A DNA stretch of 64,000 nucleotides, from the NCBI RefSeq assembly GCF_000340215.1, contig NW_006921544.1, positions 1,057,714-1,121,713 on the forward strand, given 5' to 3'. The notes beneath the pieces were generated by a model, which saw nothing but the letters and a program-made list of their open reading frames with translations, made no database searches and was not told the origin of the DNA. Within the stretch, counting starts at the first letter, position 1. Every line of letters begins with the position of its first letter. Below, in pieces: positions 37,401 to 49,389 of the stretch. This DNA comes from Pseudocercospora fijiensis CIRAD86. Lineage: Eukaryota > Ascomycota > Dothideomycetes > Mycosphaerellales > Mycosphaerellaceae. A program made the position numbers and the translations under genes.

Positions 37401-38120
37401 TAGAAGGCGGCTTTACCTTATTTACCGCTATCTAGTAAACCCGCCTTTAGCTACTTTTTAACTAGGACGACGGTTTTCGCCGTAATAGCTAGGAACGCCG
37501 ACTATAGCGTAGGTAGGCGAGGTACTATTTCGACGTACTCGCCTTACTTAGTTAGGATTACCTAAACATTATATAACAGTTTAAGCGTAGTATAGGGCGT
37601 TATATAATAAATTAGATACGCATCCTCCTAGTATACGATAAAAGCAAAATCTATTAAGCCGTTCGATAGAAGAAAATATCTAGTACTACTAGTTAATACT
37701 AGGTAAAGTAGGTAGCCGCCGTCCTAGTTAGCGCGAGTAACCTTATCTAGAATAGCACTATCTTATAGTATTAGTCGCTCGTTAGTACCGTAAACAAGAA
37801 GAACTAACTTTATATAATATACCGCTATACTCCTAATCTACTCTATAATTAAGGATAGTAGAGGATTAGCGAAGATCTTATTAACTGCTTTATAGCGATA
37901 CGATAGATTTAGCGACTAAGAGGGCTAGATAATAGTAACTCTGCGTCTACCGACGACGACGATAACGACGAGTAGATTCTATCGCGAAATAGTAAAGTAA
38001 GGCTAGCCGAACACTAGGTATAGCTACCGCTTAATATAGCTACTAGATAGCGCCGACAATAGCAAAAACTTCGGGCGTACGCCTAAAACCGTAGTTATAT
38101 AATAAGTATATATAAATAAA

Positions 38121-38175
38121 GAAACTTTAGGTGCGTACCTATTTAATACGTAGAATAGATATATACCTAAAGTTC
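38121..38175. repeat. TTTAGGT-family palindrome
   Basis: GAAACTTTAGGTGCGTACCT and, inverted, GATATATACCTAAAGTTCC, separated by about 16 bp. It lies at the 3' edge of the long unrecognised gene. Confidence 0.85.
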
Positions 38176-38199
38176 CTTTATTTGCGTATAGTCTCTATA

Positions 38200-38890
38200 A
38201 CATTTAATCGTATAGTTAAATAAGTAGATATAGGCCGGTTAACTAAGTAGATAGCGCTTAAATAAGATTAAATAGCGAGCGACTAGCGCACTACTAAATA
38301 AACAGATAGCCTATTATATATAATAGCGTATAATCTAGGTTTATTACTTTATCGACTTTGCTAGACTAGCGTCGAGAATAATAGGATTCTATTACACTAT
38401 TATTGTTCTATATGCTTAGAATAACAAAATTGCTATATAGTACTAACCTCTCTTTATCCGGAAGCTATACTATGCTATTAGAGATAGAGCCTCGTAGTAT
38501 AGGTAGAAATCTCGACCTATAAAGTCGGAAATTAGTATCTTAGAAGAGGCGTTCTCTACTACTATATATAGCGATCTATATTCACTCGGAGCTATAGAAC
38601 ACCGCTAGATATTCTATTATACTATCTACTTAATATATAGATTACTATAGCTCTTAACCCTTATATATACTATAGGGTTATTAAGGACGACAACGAGGTA
38701 GACTAACTTTACTTAATAGGCCCTAAATTCTTTATATAGTTAACTACTTAAGTAACGAAATTATTACGTAGTTATATAAGCTAGAAGGACTATAATTAAT
38801 TAAATAAAGACGTTGTTACTTATTTATATGCTTATATAATTATTTATATAATTTAATATTATAGAGACTGTTTCTATAATCGTAGTATTA
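38200..38890. other. AT-rich stretch without recognised gene
   Basis: Between the long plus-strand gene and the minus-strand gene. Rich in TATATA-type runs; no domain, terminal repeat or RNA gene was seen. Confidence 0.4.
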
Positions 38891-40500
38891 TACACCTAAT
38901 CTAAGAATATTACCTTTAAGTAGCGTCGGGTTCTTTTCCTCTATCGATACTTTACGTAGAGTAGCCGTACCCTCTTCTATTACTAGTAGCTCGCGTTCCT
39001 TCGCTATACTTAGTCGCTATAGTACGACGAGCGTAATATCGTTATCGTACGCCTCCTTCCCCTCTAGAAGTTCGATTAGAGTTATATCTACTATATCGTT
39101 CGCTAGGTAGGCGATACTATAGCGCTACTAATATATAATTGTTCCTAAGACTTTAACGTTACCTTCGAGGTTAAATGCCCCGATTCCGATCTCGTACTCT
39201 ATCTCGCTATATAGCAGTTTAAGGTTATAGCGAAGCGCCTTAATATCCGCTATCGTAACGTTAAAGTCCGGTAGATAGTAATAAACTAAGAAGCGATACT
39301 ATATCGATAGCTAAGTTTTCTTATCGAGTCTATACCGAGTATAATACTTAAGGCTAAATATATCTTTATTCTTATTACCTAGATCGGTAATAATCTAATA
39401 TAAATACTAGTACTTCCTATAATCCGGCGACTATAGCTACGCCGCGCGAGAAACTAGAACATTATATATAAAACCGCTATATACGAGTGCGACCGATATT
39501 AAGCAAAATCTAGTATATACCGCTAATCTATCCGCACTTTGCTATACGTCTTTTAACTACCGCCGATCCTTATCTCGTATATCCTAGAGTCTAGAACGTA
39601 AGGTCTATACAAACCGGAAATATACGAGGGCGACGTCGTAGAGTCGTAGAGATACTAACGCCGAGCTACGATACCCGAAGAATGCATTATAATAACTTAA
39701 GTAGAGGTTGTCTACTAGGTGCTTAACGAACAGCAATTAGTCGTATATAGATCGCGACTACTACCTTAGTATACTCTCCGAGCTTAAGTTAATATATTCG
39801 TCGAGCCTCCTTTAACTACGTTCTCTATCGTATAGGTAAAGGTTATTCCCGAGACTATATAGCGGTCTAAATGCGGCTAACAATTGTACTATCGTACTAG
39901 GCCTACTATTATTATAGCTACTCGTATTAATTAATACCTTATAAGACGTCTCCTATAGTATATTCTCGGGCGTTAGCGCTAGCCGCTAAGGACAATAAAG
40001 TAGTAAGTAACTATCCTATATAATCGAGAGTATACGGATATATATCGTTAAACTCCGTACTAGTAATAACGAGAAGTAGCGTTTGCGCTTCTTAATAGGC
40101 AAAGGAGGATCCGACTTCGTCTTAATTACGACCTCGCTAAACCGGAGACTAGGCCGTATACTCGCTATTGCTATCCGAACCGCTTCGTCGCCGTAGTTAG
40201 TAAGTATAGGCATATATAATAAGGGTCGCAATTCGGGACTACCGTTAATATAGAGAGCGACTAGGACCGCTATATATATCTAATCCTACGCGATAGTTCG
40301 AGTCTAACTATCGATACCGAACCCCGCCGGCTAGCGCTTATATTATATCTACTACTCCCTATCTATACTATAGTTATAAGCAACCTAGACTTTATAGTCT
40401 CTATGCCTACGTTTACTAGATAGCGTAGGATTTAATCCTTTAGCTCGATCGATAGTTCGGAGAATAATATCCTCGCCTTAATTAGATAGTAGTATAAGGT
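38890..40500 (-). pseudogene. Unrecognised gene divergent from the SNF2 gene
   Basis: Coherent minus-strand frame of about 530 codons with in-frame TAG/TAA where Gln or Trp would stand. A 71-codon stretch at 40016-40231 is open and shows IRPSLRFSEVVIKTKSDPP. Further on are LALTPENIL, VLINTSSYNNSRPSTIV(Q)L and RPLYSLGNN (39840-40000), then YLPDFNVTIADIKALRYNL and EYEIGIGAFNLEGNVKVLG (39130-39290), ending near KNPTLLKGNIL at about 38900. Leu- and charge-rich, with no membrane segment obvious. I do not recognise the family. It shares an intergenic region of about 380 bp with the SNF2 gene. Confidence 0.6.
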
Positions 40501-40881
40501 TGTTATAGTAAGTAGCAATAATAAGCGTTTAATAGAACTTTAGGTACGTACCTAAAATTTCCTTACGTTATACCTTATATAACCTTATATAACCTTATAG
40601 GCTATTACCTAATACTAGTGCGGATAAGCGTTTAAAGCAAATATCGCTATTAGACGCGGGATATGCCGCTAGCGGCAAACACGTAGTCCGTACGTAATAC
40701 AACTTTTCTTCTTTTACAAACCTGCTCCCTCTTCTTAACTTAAATATTAATATTAACCTTCCGTAGTACTTACTATTACTAGCACTAGAATAGGTATATA
40801 CCTAAAGTTTCTTTAAAAACACTAATAGTTAAACTATTTTCGAAAGAAACACATTACTATAATCGCGAAAAAACTATAGCT
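40500..40881. promoter_or_regulatory. Divergent intergenic region with two TTTAGGT palindromes
   Basis: Between the divergent genes. It contains ACTTTAGGTACGTACCTAAA at 40538-40557 and TAGGTATATACCTAAAGTTT at 40791-40810. Promoter role is inferred only from position. Confidence 0.45.
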
Positions 40882-41365
40882 ATAAGTTCCCTACTTATCC
40901 CTAGCGCGCGTAAGCGCAAATTAGGTACTAGTCCGCTAAGCGACCCGCCCTAAACCCCGACGTCTACTACTAAGAAGTAGTATACCCTACTACTTAGCCT
41001 CGGCGATCCTTCCCCGAAAGAATCGCTAGCAAAGAAGGCTAAGACCGCTAATACGCCTAAGAAGTTAACTAAAGCTAAGTAGGACAAGACTATCGGTATA
41101 GAGATAGACTAAGATAAGCTTAACCTAGCCGAGTAGAGGTTTAAGGAAAGTCGCGTTAATAGCTTTAAGGCTATTATAGATAAGACCCGCGGCGTAGTAA
41201 CGGCCCTATCCTATAGTTAAGGTGTCTATATAGCCGCCTACTCCTCTAGATCTATTAAGAACGAGACTACCGTAGGAGCTATAGAGATCCTAGTCGGCGA
41301 CTAGTTCGTACGTATAATAACGAAGCTCGAGCTAGCGTTTAAGTATTTCTACTTATATCGCGTCG

Positions 41366-41688
41366 TAAGTATAATAGGCCTAAGTATACCCCCTTTTTTT
41401 TATTCTTTTTTTCCTTTACCGTTATATCGATTCTACTTAAAAGATAAAACTTTAGGTATATACCTATTCTATACGTTAAATAGGTACGCACCTAAAGTTT
41501 CCTTAAAATACTACGATTTAGGTATACGCCTTAAGTTAACTCTAAAGATAAAACTTTAGGTATATATCTATTCTACGTATTAAATAGGTACGTACCTAAA
41601 GTTTCTTCGAAGGTTTATAATTTAGGTATACGCCTAAAGTTTCTATATTCTTAATTCTCCTCTTTAGAATAGTACTAAGTTATTATAG
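41366..41688 (+). other. Intron 1 of SNF2 gene with TTTAGGT palindromes
   Basis: GTAAGTATAA donor, AGTACTAAG branch-like site, TATTATAG acceptor. It contains inverted pairs at 41447-41504 and 41547-41604 plus single motifs near 41515 and 41620, so it is longer than the other introns. Confidence 0.8.
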
Positions 41689-43192
41689 CGAACATTTAGT
41701 AAATACGAGAGCGCGTCGGCTAAGTACGCTAGACCCTTAGCGGGCATTCGCCGTAAGGCTAGACTAACTAAGCGTAAGGGCAAACAGCCTGTTTTATTAG
41801 AATACGTTAGCGATAGCGAAGATGCCTAAGGTTTAGACAATATAGTAGAGTAAGACCCTAATAACGACGTCGATAAGATAGATATCGACGAGAAAGATAA
41901 CGGTAACTAGTAGAGCTACCGACTCTAGCTTACGCCGAATAAGATCCTTAAGACTATCTCTAGCTTTACTAAAGGCTAGATTAAGGTTAAGAGTATAATC
42001 GCGGAGGACGACGACGTCGTAGATCGCGCCCTTTCCGGCCCGCGCTATTCCGATACCGTTAAGGGCAACCTAAAGCGTATAGCCTTTGTCTATATCTACG
42101 CCGTATAGAAGATAAAGGTTATTCTAGACTCCCTCGATCCTATAATCGATCGGCTAGATCTAGCGTATATTCCTACGTTCTTCGTAGGTACTCCTACTAT
42201 ACTTTATAGACCTGCTCTCTAGCTAGTCTACCTAGTCCTAGAGCTAGATATATATAGAGAAGACCTCTATCGAGGACTACTACTCTTATACCTATATAAT
42301 AAGATAAAGAACAAGAATAATAATAATAACGCGGTTAACCTATTACTCGAGCCGATAAAGATCTCCCGCGTCGCTACTACTACTACCCCGGTCTATATTA
42401 ACCCGAAAGCTAGCCGAGTAAATACTAAGGAGTAGGACGAGCGTATAGGCAATATTATAGAGCAGTTACTAGACCTCGCTAAGAAGGGTCTCTACGATAG
42501 ATCTACTACTACGGAGATATAGCGTATATAAGCTAATACCGACCTAGATACTATACTTAAAACCTTCGATATTTTGTCTAAGCGCGGTAATATAAATCTA
42601 GGGACTAGCCTACGCCTAGATAACTTTACTAACGACGAGGCGCGCATTACCTATATTAATAACATTATTAACACTACCGGTAGCGTACGTCTATATCTAT
42701 AGCTATTTAGCGATTCTACTAAGATCGAGCGCCTAGGGTTCGATACTATAATACCTAAGGTTAACGTAAGCGACGTATAAGCCTTTTAATAGCGGTACGC
42801 CGAAGATACTAATAATAAGCGTACTAGCGCCTATAATACCGATAGTACCCTAGTTATCGATAGTAAGATATTCGCGCTTATTAACTCCGCTATAAACTAG
42901 AAGAGCGCTAAGGTACCTACGTTCGAGGACGCCTATACTACGCTCGGCGTTATACCCGAAACATTAAGCGTACTAGACGGCTTTACTAAGTTAGGATTTA
43001 AGGCTATATACTACGGGCTAAGCTTATAGCCTTAGTAGGTATCTAGTATAGCGTACCTTAAGCGTATAATACTCTCTTCCGCTCGGTTCGCTATTATAGG
43101 CGACGACGTTAGCCTCGGTAAGACTATTTAGGTCCTCGTTACTATATACGAAATAGCGAAAGAGACTACCTACTAGATTAATGTCTACGATA

Positions 43193-43356
43193 GTAAGTTT
43201 TCCCTACGATTTATTATAAAACTTTAGGTACGTACCTATTCTTACGAGATTTAGGTACGTACCTAAAGTTTTATTATTTCCGATCGTTATAATCTTTAGA
43301 TATATACCTAAAGTTCCTTCCTACTAACGAAACTTTTACTAACTTCTTATATATAG
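43193..43356 (+). other. Intron 2 of SNF2 gene with palindromes
   Basis: GTAAGTTTTC donor, TTACTAAC branch site, ATATATAG acceptor. ACTTTAGGTACGTACCT at 43220 is answered by TTAGGTACGTACCTAAAGT near 43262, and a further half-site follows at 43292. Confidence 0.85.
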
Positions 43357-44776
43357 ATAAGGTCCGTATCCGTATAAGCGTCGTAATAAATATAGCTACT
43401 ACGAAGTACCTAGAAGCCTATCGCGACTAGTTTCCCCCTAACTAAGCGCCTAAGAAGCGAGATATTATCGAGAAGATATAAGCGAGCGACGAGGCATTTA
43501 ATCGTAAAGCATCTATACGCTTAGCTATATCGACTCTTAGTCTACGCCCTAAGTACTATTTACCGATTATCGTCTACCTACCGAATAGTTTTACGGCTTA
43601 GCTTACTAATACCGGTATATACTTCTATAATCTAGATAGTAACCGTTCTAAGTATATCTATATATATACGTTCTATTTACTCGGTATTAAGAAGAATTAG
43701 CGAGATAATTAGTTTGCCGAGTCTATACCTATCCCTACGAACCTCGAGGCTCTAAAGAGTTAGTTAGCCTCCTAGAGCGGCGATAATAAACAAACATCGC
43801 GAAATCTAGTGCTTACTATCTACTAAGTACTACCTAGATAGATCCTCGAGGTCGGATAGACCGTTAGGGTCTCTAAGAAGCGTACTATAGCTTATAACGA
43901 AGATAATAAGGACGCTAACGGCTAAGCGGGCGATATCTTAGATAATAAAGATAGAGGCACTACGCTTACCGACCTCTAATAGGTAGAGCTTATAATATTA
44001 AACGTTCTACTTATTCTAGAGGACTCGTTCTCTCTTATCGCGGCCGACGAGGGTTATACGGTAGGCAACCCTAAGGTAAACTAGACCGACGTACTATATA
44101 AGTTGCATCCGTAGAATAGTATAGCTATCGTTACGGCTACGGTTATTCGTAACTATATATATAATATAGTATCGATCGTCCGCTTTAGTTAGCGCTAAGT
44201 TAAGAACCTCCTAGATTTAGGTTCTAGTATTAAGAAGAATAGCCTAGATATCGAGGAATATAGACGTCTATCTTATAAGTTCGAGATACTCTACGACCGT
44301 AACTAGAGCAAGATTCTAGATACCCTATATAGGCTTACGGGCTGCCCGAATCTCCTACTTAACCGATACTACTTAGCCGCGCTCTATTCTAAGGCGATCT
44401 ATAAGGCGATAGATAGTATAGCTAATATCGGCTTCGTAATACTACTACTTCTAGGTCTAGTCTAAATCCGCTATATTAAGGGCTAAATACTTATAGCGAA
44501 TAGCGTCGACTATCGTATCGGCGCCGATATCCTACTTATATACTTCTATAATATCGAGATTCGTATAGACGATACTAGCTATACAATCTATAATATAGCC
44601 TATAGGTAGTTTACTAATACGGTAGAGACTAAGCGTCTCTATACTATAAATAAAGACGATAAGACCGGTTACGCTACTAGCCTACGCCGTTAGCTTATAC
44701 TAACCTCTAACAACCCTATTAGCTCGGTTATACTAAGACGCCGCTTAGATACGAGTACTAAGCTTATTAACTTACT

Positions 44777-44876
44777 ATAAGTTTTCTAAAACTTTAGGTA
44801 TATATCTTTTTTAGCTATAGTTTAGGTATATACCTAAAGTTTCTATATTTTAGACATTGCTAACCTTTTATTATAG
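44777..44876 (+). other. Intron 3 of SNF2 gene with palindromes
   Basis: The donor reads ATAAGT, from GTAAGT by a TG-to-TA change; the branch site is TGCTAAC and the acceptor TTATAG. It contains ACTTTAGGTATATATCT and TTTAGGTATATACCTAAAGT. Confidence 0.8.
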
Positions 44877-45988
44877 GACTAATAGCTCTATCGACTCTTT
44901 TATATATATTTATATATCGCTTAAGGGTAACCTCTAGACGCTACCGCCCTCCGATCGATTTAGCTACCTTAACTTCCTCTACCGCCTATCGCCGAAGTAT
45001 TATACCTTTCTAGAGATCTTCTATAACGTCGTACTTATCTAGTTACTAAAACTCGTAGTCTAGGCCTACGAACCTATCTCTCTTTTAATTATCGAGGCTA
45101 TATACGGCCTACTCTAGATCGAATATATTGTAATCCGCGCTAGTATTAGTAATCGTAGCCGCGTCTTAGCCGAGCGCGCTTTCTTAAACGACCCTAACGT
45201 TCGCGTTATAATTATATCGTCGCGTATAGGCGCCGAGTCTACTAACTACTAGAAGGTAGCTCGCTTTATAGTTATACTCGACGCCGTCTTGTTCCGTATT
45301 AAGCTTTAAGCTAGCGGTCGACTTTACCGTATAGGCTAAGAATACCTAGTAACGGTCTATACCTTAAATATTAACGAAACTATCGATTAGGCCTTATAGT
45401 ACAAATACGAAGTACAGTTCCTTAAGTAGATTCGCTCTACCTATACTCTTAGCCTAGAAGATATAGAGGTTATTATACGAGACTATCTATTCTAAAATAA
45501 TAATACTAAATAGCGCGAGAACGACGCCGCGGAGGCGCTAACTAGTCTCGTTTAAGAGTCTATCGAGACGCGTATCTATACGGTTATAGCCGACGCCCTA
45601 CTACGTACTATATATAGCGTACGCTCCTCTCGTACCTATAACTCTTAGTCCGATATTAAGGATCCTATAGCGAAGAACCTATTATCTAACGAGACGCTAT
45701 ACTATTTAGTATATAGTAGCGCGGTTGCCCGTAAGGTTATCGGATAGGTCTAGGAGAAGAGCAATCTAGATAACGACCCTAATCTCGTTAACGAGGACCT
45801 AGACCCTACCTAAGTAGATAAGCTTAACGTTAAGCTAGTCGCTAAGTACGTCGAGGACCGCTAGTACCTCTAGCGTAAGACTAGGCCCTTAGTTATCGAC
45901 TAAGATAAGGTTAATAGACTCGTATAGTATTACGCCGACTAGCTTATACGTATAGATGCCGCAAAGCTAGCGTACTTAAGTAGAACCG

Positions 45989-46097
45989 GTATATTCTACT
46001 ATTAAAACTTTAGGCGTATATCTATTATTACACTCTTTAGGTATATACCTAAAGTTTCTTCTAAATGTTTCTAAGTTAATACTAATAATAATTATAG
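45989..46097 (+). other. Intron 4 of SNF2 gene with palindromes
   Basis: GTATATTC donor, ATACTAATAATAATTATAG as branch site and acceptor. It contains AACTTTAGGCGTATATCT and TTTAGGTATATACCTAAAGT. Confidence 0.8.
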
Positions 46098-47138
46098 ACA
46101 TCGTATCCTAGTTCTACTACTAGGTCGACTCGCTATCCGACTATATACTTAACGGCCTTACCTATATAGTAGAGTAGGAGGGTATAGTAGTCCCTCTATA
46201 GCTTCGATAAGAGAGACCTTCGTTCTCCCTAATATAGACTACCCCTCCTATAGAAGATAACGAAGAGTAGCCGCCCTAGAAGCCTAACCTATTATCCCTC
46301 GGCGAAGAGGTTAAGGATAGTATTATTAATAGCAAGTAGAACGAATTAGTTACCGCGGTAAACTAGAAACTAAACGCTATAAAGGCGACTAACCTAGCTT
46401 ACGCTAAGGTTCGAAAGTCTCTACGCGAGCTTTAGAGCCTTATTAGAGAGTAGGAGGACTACGAGGATTAACTAATAGTATTTAAGGAGCGCTAGGCGGA
46501 GAAGGTAGCTATAGCGTAGAAGAAAGCTCCTATATTACTATCGCCGCTAGATAGTCCTCTACTATCTCTATTACGTCCTCTACCTCCTCTACCCTTAGAT
46601 ATAGCAAACGGCGATCTACTATATCCGTTACCTCCGGTCCTACTACTAGTTACGGACAACGATAATCTACTACGCGATCCTTCGCTATCTCTAAGTACTA
46701 GCGAACTTACTAATCGCTTAGATATACTACCTACTCCCTCTCCCGGACCTCTAGAGGGACCTCTAGAGCCGACCGCTTAAGAGATCGCTACTACTATCTC
46801 GAACACTAGGGGTCTACGTAACAAGTTTATTATTATAAACCTACCTAGTTCGCTACCTATACCTAATAGTATCCGAGCGGCTAGCGAGATAGCGTTTGTA
46901 GCTAGATTCGATCGGTTAAGTACGTAGGAGCGAGTTCGGGCGTACGATTACCTACGGGATCTATCGGGTAGTAGTTACTAGAAGTAAGGCAAGAACCTAT
47001 TTAATAAGTAGTAGAGCATTCGGTAATATAGTTGTCGGTAATGTAGTTAAAGCTAGTTCGTAGTAGTAGATGTCTCTCCTCTCCTATATTATATATATAT
47101 ATATCTACTAGTTAGTAGCTTAGGGCGGAAATGCGTCT

Positions 47139-47217
47139 ATAGTAATAAAAGTTTAGATATATATCTAAAGTCTCTTCCTATACTAACGTAGTATTAAAGT
47201 ATCTATCTTAAAAAACA
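47139..47217. repeat. Left flank repeat of the hAT insertion
   Basis: A TTTAGGT-family half-palindrome followed by CTAACGTAGTATTAAAGTATCT. A closely similar 75-bp stretch lies just right of the hAT at 56765-56835, so the transposon sits between two related copies. Confidence 0.75.
47210..47217. repeat. 8-bp target-site duplication of hAT, left
   Basis: AAAAAACA, repeated exactly at 56745-56752. Confidence 0.9.
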
Positions 47218-47237
47218 TAGACCCCGTAGTAGTTCGG
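47218..47237 (+). repeat. hAT left terminal inverted repeat
   Basis: 20 bp, perfect inverted match of 56725-56744. Inside it, CCGAACTACT (47241-47250) forms a further inverted copy of AGTAGTTCGG, so the tip can fold back. Confidence 0.95.
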
Positions 47238-47363
47238 TTTCCGAACTACTAAACGTATATAGTTTGGTTTCTTAGCGGCGAACTAGCTCCCTAGTTCCGG
47301 TTTAGTTTTTTCGAACTATATAGATTCCTAGTTTAAACTAGAGACTATATTAGTTTTACTATA

Positions 47364-47665
47364 AGGATACTCTTATTCGACTGCCGGCTACGATTGCCGG
47401 CTATAATAGTAACTCTATTACATTTACTACGCTCTTTTACCGTTGCTAGGGCGTAGTTGCCGTTGCTAGGGCGTAGTTGCCGTTGCTAGGGCGTAGTTTT
47501 GCTATAAAGACACTCTTATTCGACTACCGGCTACGATTGCTAGCTATAATAGTTACTAGGTTGTATTTACTACGCTTTATTACCGTTGCTAGGGCGTAGT
47601 TGCCGTTGCTAGAGCGTAGTTGCCGTTGCTAGGGCGTAGTTGCTATTACCGGGGCATAGTTACCG
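47364..47665 (+). repeat. Subterminal direct repeat of about 136 bp with 20-bp sub-repeats
   Basis: The block starting with ACTCTTATTCGACT occurs at about 47368 and 47504. Each block holds a CCGGCTACGATTGC motif and ends in three tandem copies of TTGCCGTTGCTAGGGCGTAG-type units. Repeated subterminal motifs are typical transposase-binding regions of hAT elements; that role is inferred here. Confidence 0.8.
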
Positions 47666-47812
47666 TAGTTGCGAAAGCTTACCTATATAACGTTATATAG
47701 GCGGTAACAATTAGGGCTTCGCGATATTCTTACACTTTCAACTTCTTCCTCTATATCTATACCGACAATAACTACTATACGCTACGCCCCCGCCCCTTTC
47801 CCTTATAATAGC

Positions 47813-49310
47813 AAGAGAGAAGCGCGCCGCGCGCTAAATAGAAGATAGAACTAAAGACCGCGAGTTTGTTTTGCCTAAGCGTCTAACTAAAAAGCGCAAG
47901 ACTAAAGAGGAGTACTCTACGAAGAAGAATTCCGTACGAGACCGCGAGAGAAAGGACAAGATAGATAAGGATAAAAGAGCTAAGGATAAGAGAAGAAAGG
48001 CGCGGAATAAGGCATTCTATCGATAGCTAGCGCCTATAGAAAAAAGTAAAGGTTAGAATAAGAAGACAACCTAAGAGAAGGCTAAGAGGAGGAAAGAATT
48101 GCGGCTAGTTTTCGAGCGTAAAGTTCTAGTAGCGTAAGTTAATCTAGCTAGCGGCTATAGCTAGCGGCTATAGCCGGTAGCTATAGCCGGTAGCTATAGC
48201 CGGTATATTTTTCTTTAATACGTTAACTAATAGCATTTAGACCTATAGCCGCTACCTCTATCGATACGACCGATAGTAACGGAGATATTTAGATAGCCGA
48301 GAACAACAATACTAGAGTTTAGGATGCCGCGATAGAGCTTAATACTACGAATAAAGGAACTGAAAAAAGCGAGGAGATACTATATATCGATCTAGTAATA
48401 GGTATAGTCTTAGGGCCTAACGCTATAGACGATAAGCGCTAGGAGTAGATCGAGTATAGTTAAAGAGACGAGATACTAGTAAAGGGCTAAGGTATAAGTC
48501 CTATCAATCTAGAAAATTATAGTTAAAGCTACTACGAAAAGCTAGTAAGGATTAGAATCGAGACTAGTTATCTTTATATCCTCGATATAGAGTAGAAGTT
48601 TCTTTATTAGTATTAGAGCGAAGCCTTTACGTCTATAAAGGCAAAGTAGCTTACGATTAATGCGATCGGGGCTAGGTATCTAGGGACGGTAGAAGTATTA
48701 CTATAGGAGGAAGGGGTATAGGTAATTATTCTATACTCGGTATATATAGCCGGCGTTCGTAGCCGGTAGATACTAATAGTTAAATAGAAAGCGTTTCTCG
48801 AAGGCAGAGTGCTACTACTATATAAAATCTTTACTAAGGTAGAGAGGGCTTATATCCGGAATCTAAGCTACTAGTAGGATAGGTTAGCGTTAGAATTCTC
48901 TAAATCTCTATATAAGCCTCCGAAGGATTACCTATTTTAGCGATACGGCTTTATCTCGACTACTCCGTAGGTACCCGAAGAAGCTCGAGCGCTCTTTAAG
49001 GTCTTTACTAAGAAGCGGAAGGAGTTCGAGGATTAGGATTAGTTAATAGAGCTGTTAGTTAGTCTTAGGTTTCGTAGTTAGACTCGGCCTAAGTATTTGC
49101 TTATCGAGTGTCTTATACCGAAAGAGGATAGATTAAGACTAAAAACGAGCTTAGATTCGTTAGGTATAGTAGCTCGGTTCCGTTAGTAGGAGAGAGCCGC
49201 CGTATAGAAGGCAAAATTTAGGTAGTTAGGGTAGCTAGGAAAGAAATTCTAGTAGTTAGGCTAGCTAGGATAGCTAGGAAAAAAAATCTAGTAGTTAGAT
49301 AGCTAGGAAA
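47813..49310 (+). pseudogene. Unrecognised Lys-rich gene in hAT (gene 1)
   Basis: A probable start (ATG to ATA at about 47808-47813) is followed by a highly basic stretch: REKRAAR, FVLPKRLTKKRKTKEEY, then DKIDKDKRAKDKRRKARNK. A clean intron lies at 48134-48240. The second exon is acidic at first. After about 48510 a coherent frame shows RIRIETSYLYILDIE, INAIGARYLGTVEVLL and LYKPPKDYLF, ending in Gln/Leu/Gly-rich degenerate repeats near 49200-49310. No family recognised. Its position before the transposase suggests an accessory hAT protein or captured gene. Confidence 0.55.
48134..48240 (+). other. Intron with CCGGCTA/TAGCCGG repeats
   Basis: Donor GTAAGTTAAT, branch TTAACTAAT, acceptor CATTTAG. 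The interior is five near-tandem copies of AGCGGCTATAGC / AGCCGGTAGCTAT type. Confidence 0.85.
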
Positions 49311-49355
49311 CAAAAAAAAAGGTAGCTAGCTATTTACTACCTAGCTATTCCTAAC
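49228..49355 (+). repeat. Degenerate GTAGTTAGGGTAGCTAGGA minisatellite
   Basis: Short TAGTTAGG and TAGCTAGGAAA units mixed with A-runs, at the 3' end of gene 1. Read in frame they give (Q)LG(Q)LGKK-type repeats. Confidence 0.7.
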
Positions 49356-49389
49356 GATACGATACTATAAAAGAAAGGGTGTTTCTCTA

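Larger units (their letters stand above)
33080..38100 (+). pseudogene. Long unrecognised gene of segment C, copy 1
   Basis: It opens with an intact ATG at 33080 (MPPKG, then a Lys/Glu-rich stretch with GTKEEE, KKKAKRT and LRRA(Q)KKV). Gln codons are mutated to TAG. An 11-unit, 30-bp satellite (33811-34140) stays in frame and encodes the decapeptide LASILAIPPS. A 145-bp duplication (34145-34430) follows. Later coherent stretches include IRLFYILRFTKTITYE (35300-35360), NIIVARGGSSNAIEGGFTL (37355-37410) and YYFDVLALL (37530-37560). Total about 5 kb, around 1,600 codons, probably with introns. I recognise no domain. It ends close to a TTTAGGT palindrome at 38121. Copy 2 starts at 63443. Confidence 0.55.
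40882..46986 (+). pseudogene. SNF2-family ATP-dependent chromatin remodeller/helicase
   Basis: The start codon is probably an ATG changed to ATA at 40882. A basic N-terminal region (ARKRKLGTSP, then SLAKKAKTANTPKKLTK) is followed by the helicase. Motif I at about 43096-43128 reads GDDVSLGKTI, from the SNF2 DDVGLGKTIQ. Motif II at 44045-44056 reads DEGY, from DEGH. The C-terminal lobe has RVIIISSRIGAESTNY and, at 45311-45345, ASGRLYRIG(Q), the SNF2 motif VI. Four introns with standard borders are visible: 41366-41688, 43193-43356, 44777-44876 (donor GT mutated to AT) and 45989-46097. All four carry TTTAGGT palindromes. The approximately 300 C-terminal codons are Pro/Leu-rich. The domain set is SNF2-N plus helicase-C; I saw no RING or HIRAN domain, so the subfamily is open. 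Confidence 0.9.

Noticed and set aside
37355..37440. P-loop in the long unrecognised gene (GGSSNAIEGG)
   Set aside because: Gly-rich, but it lacks the GKT/GKS end that would be needed even after restoring RIP changes.
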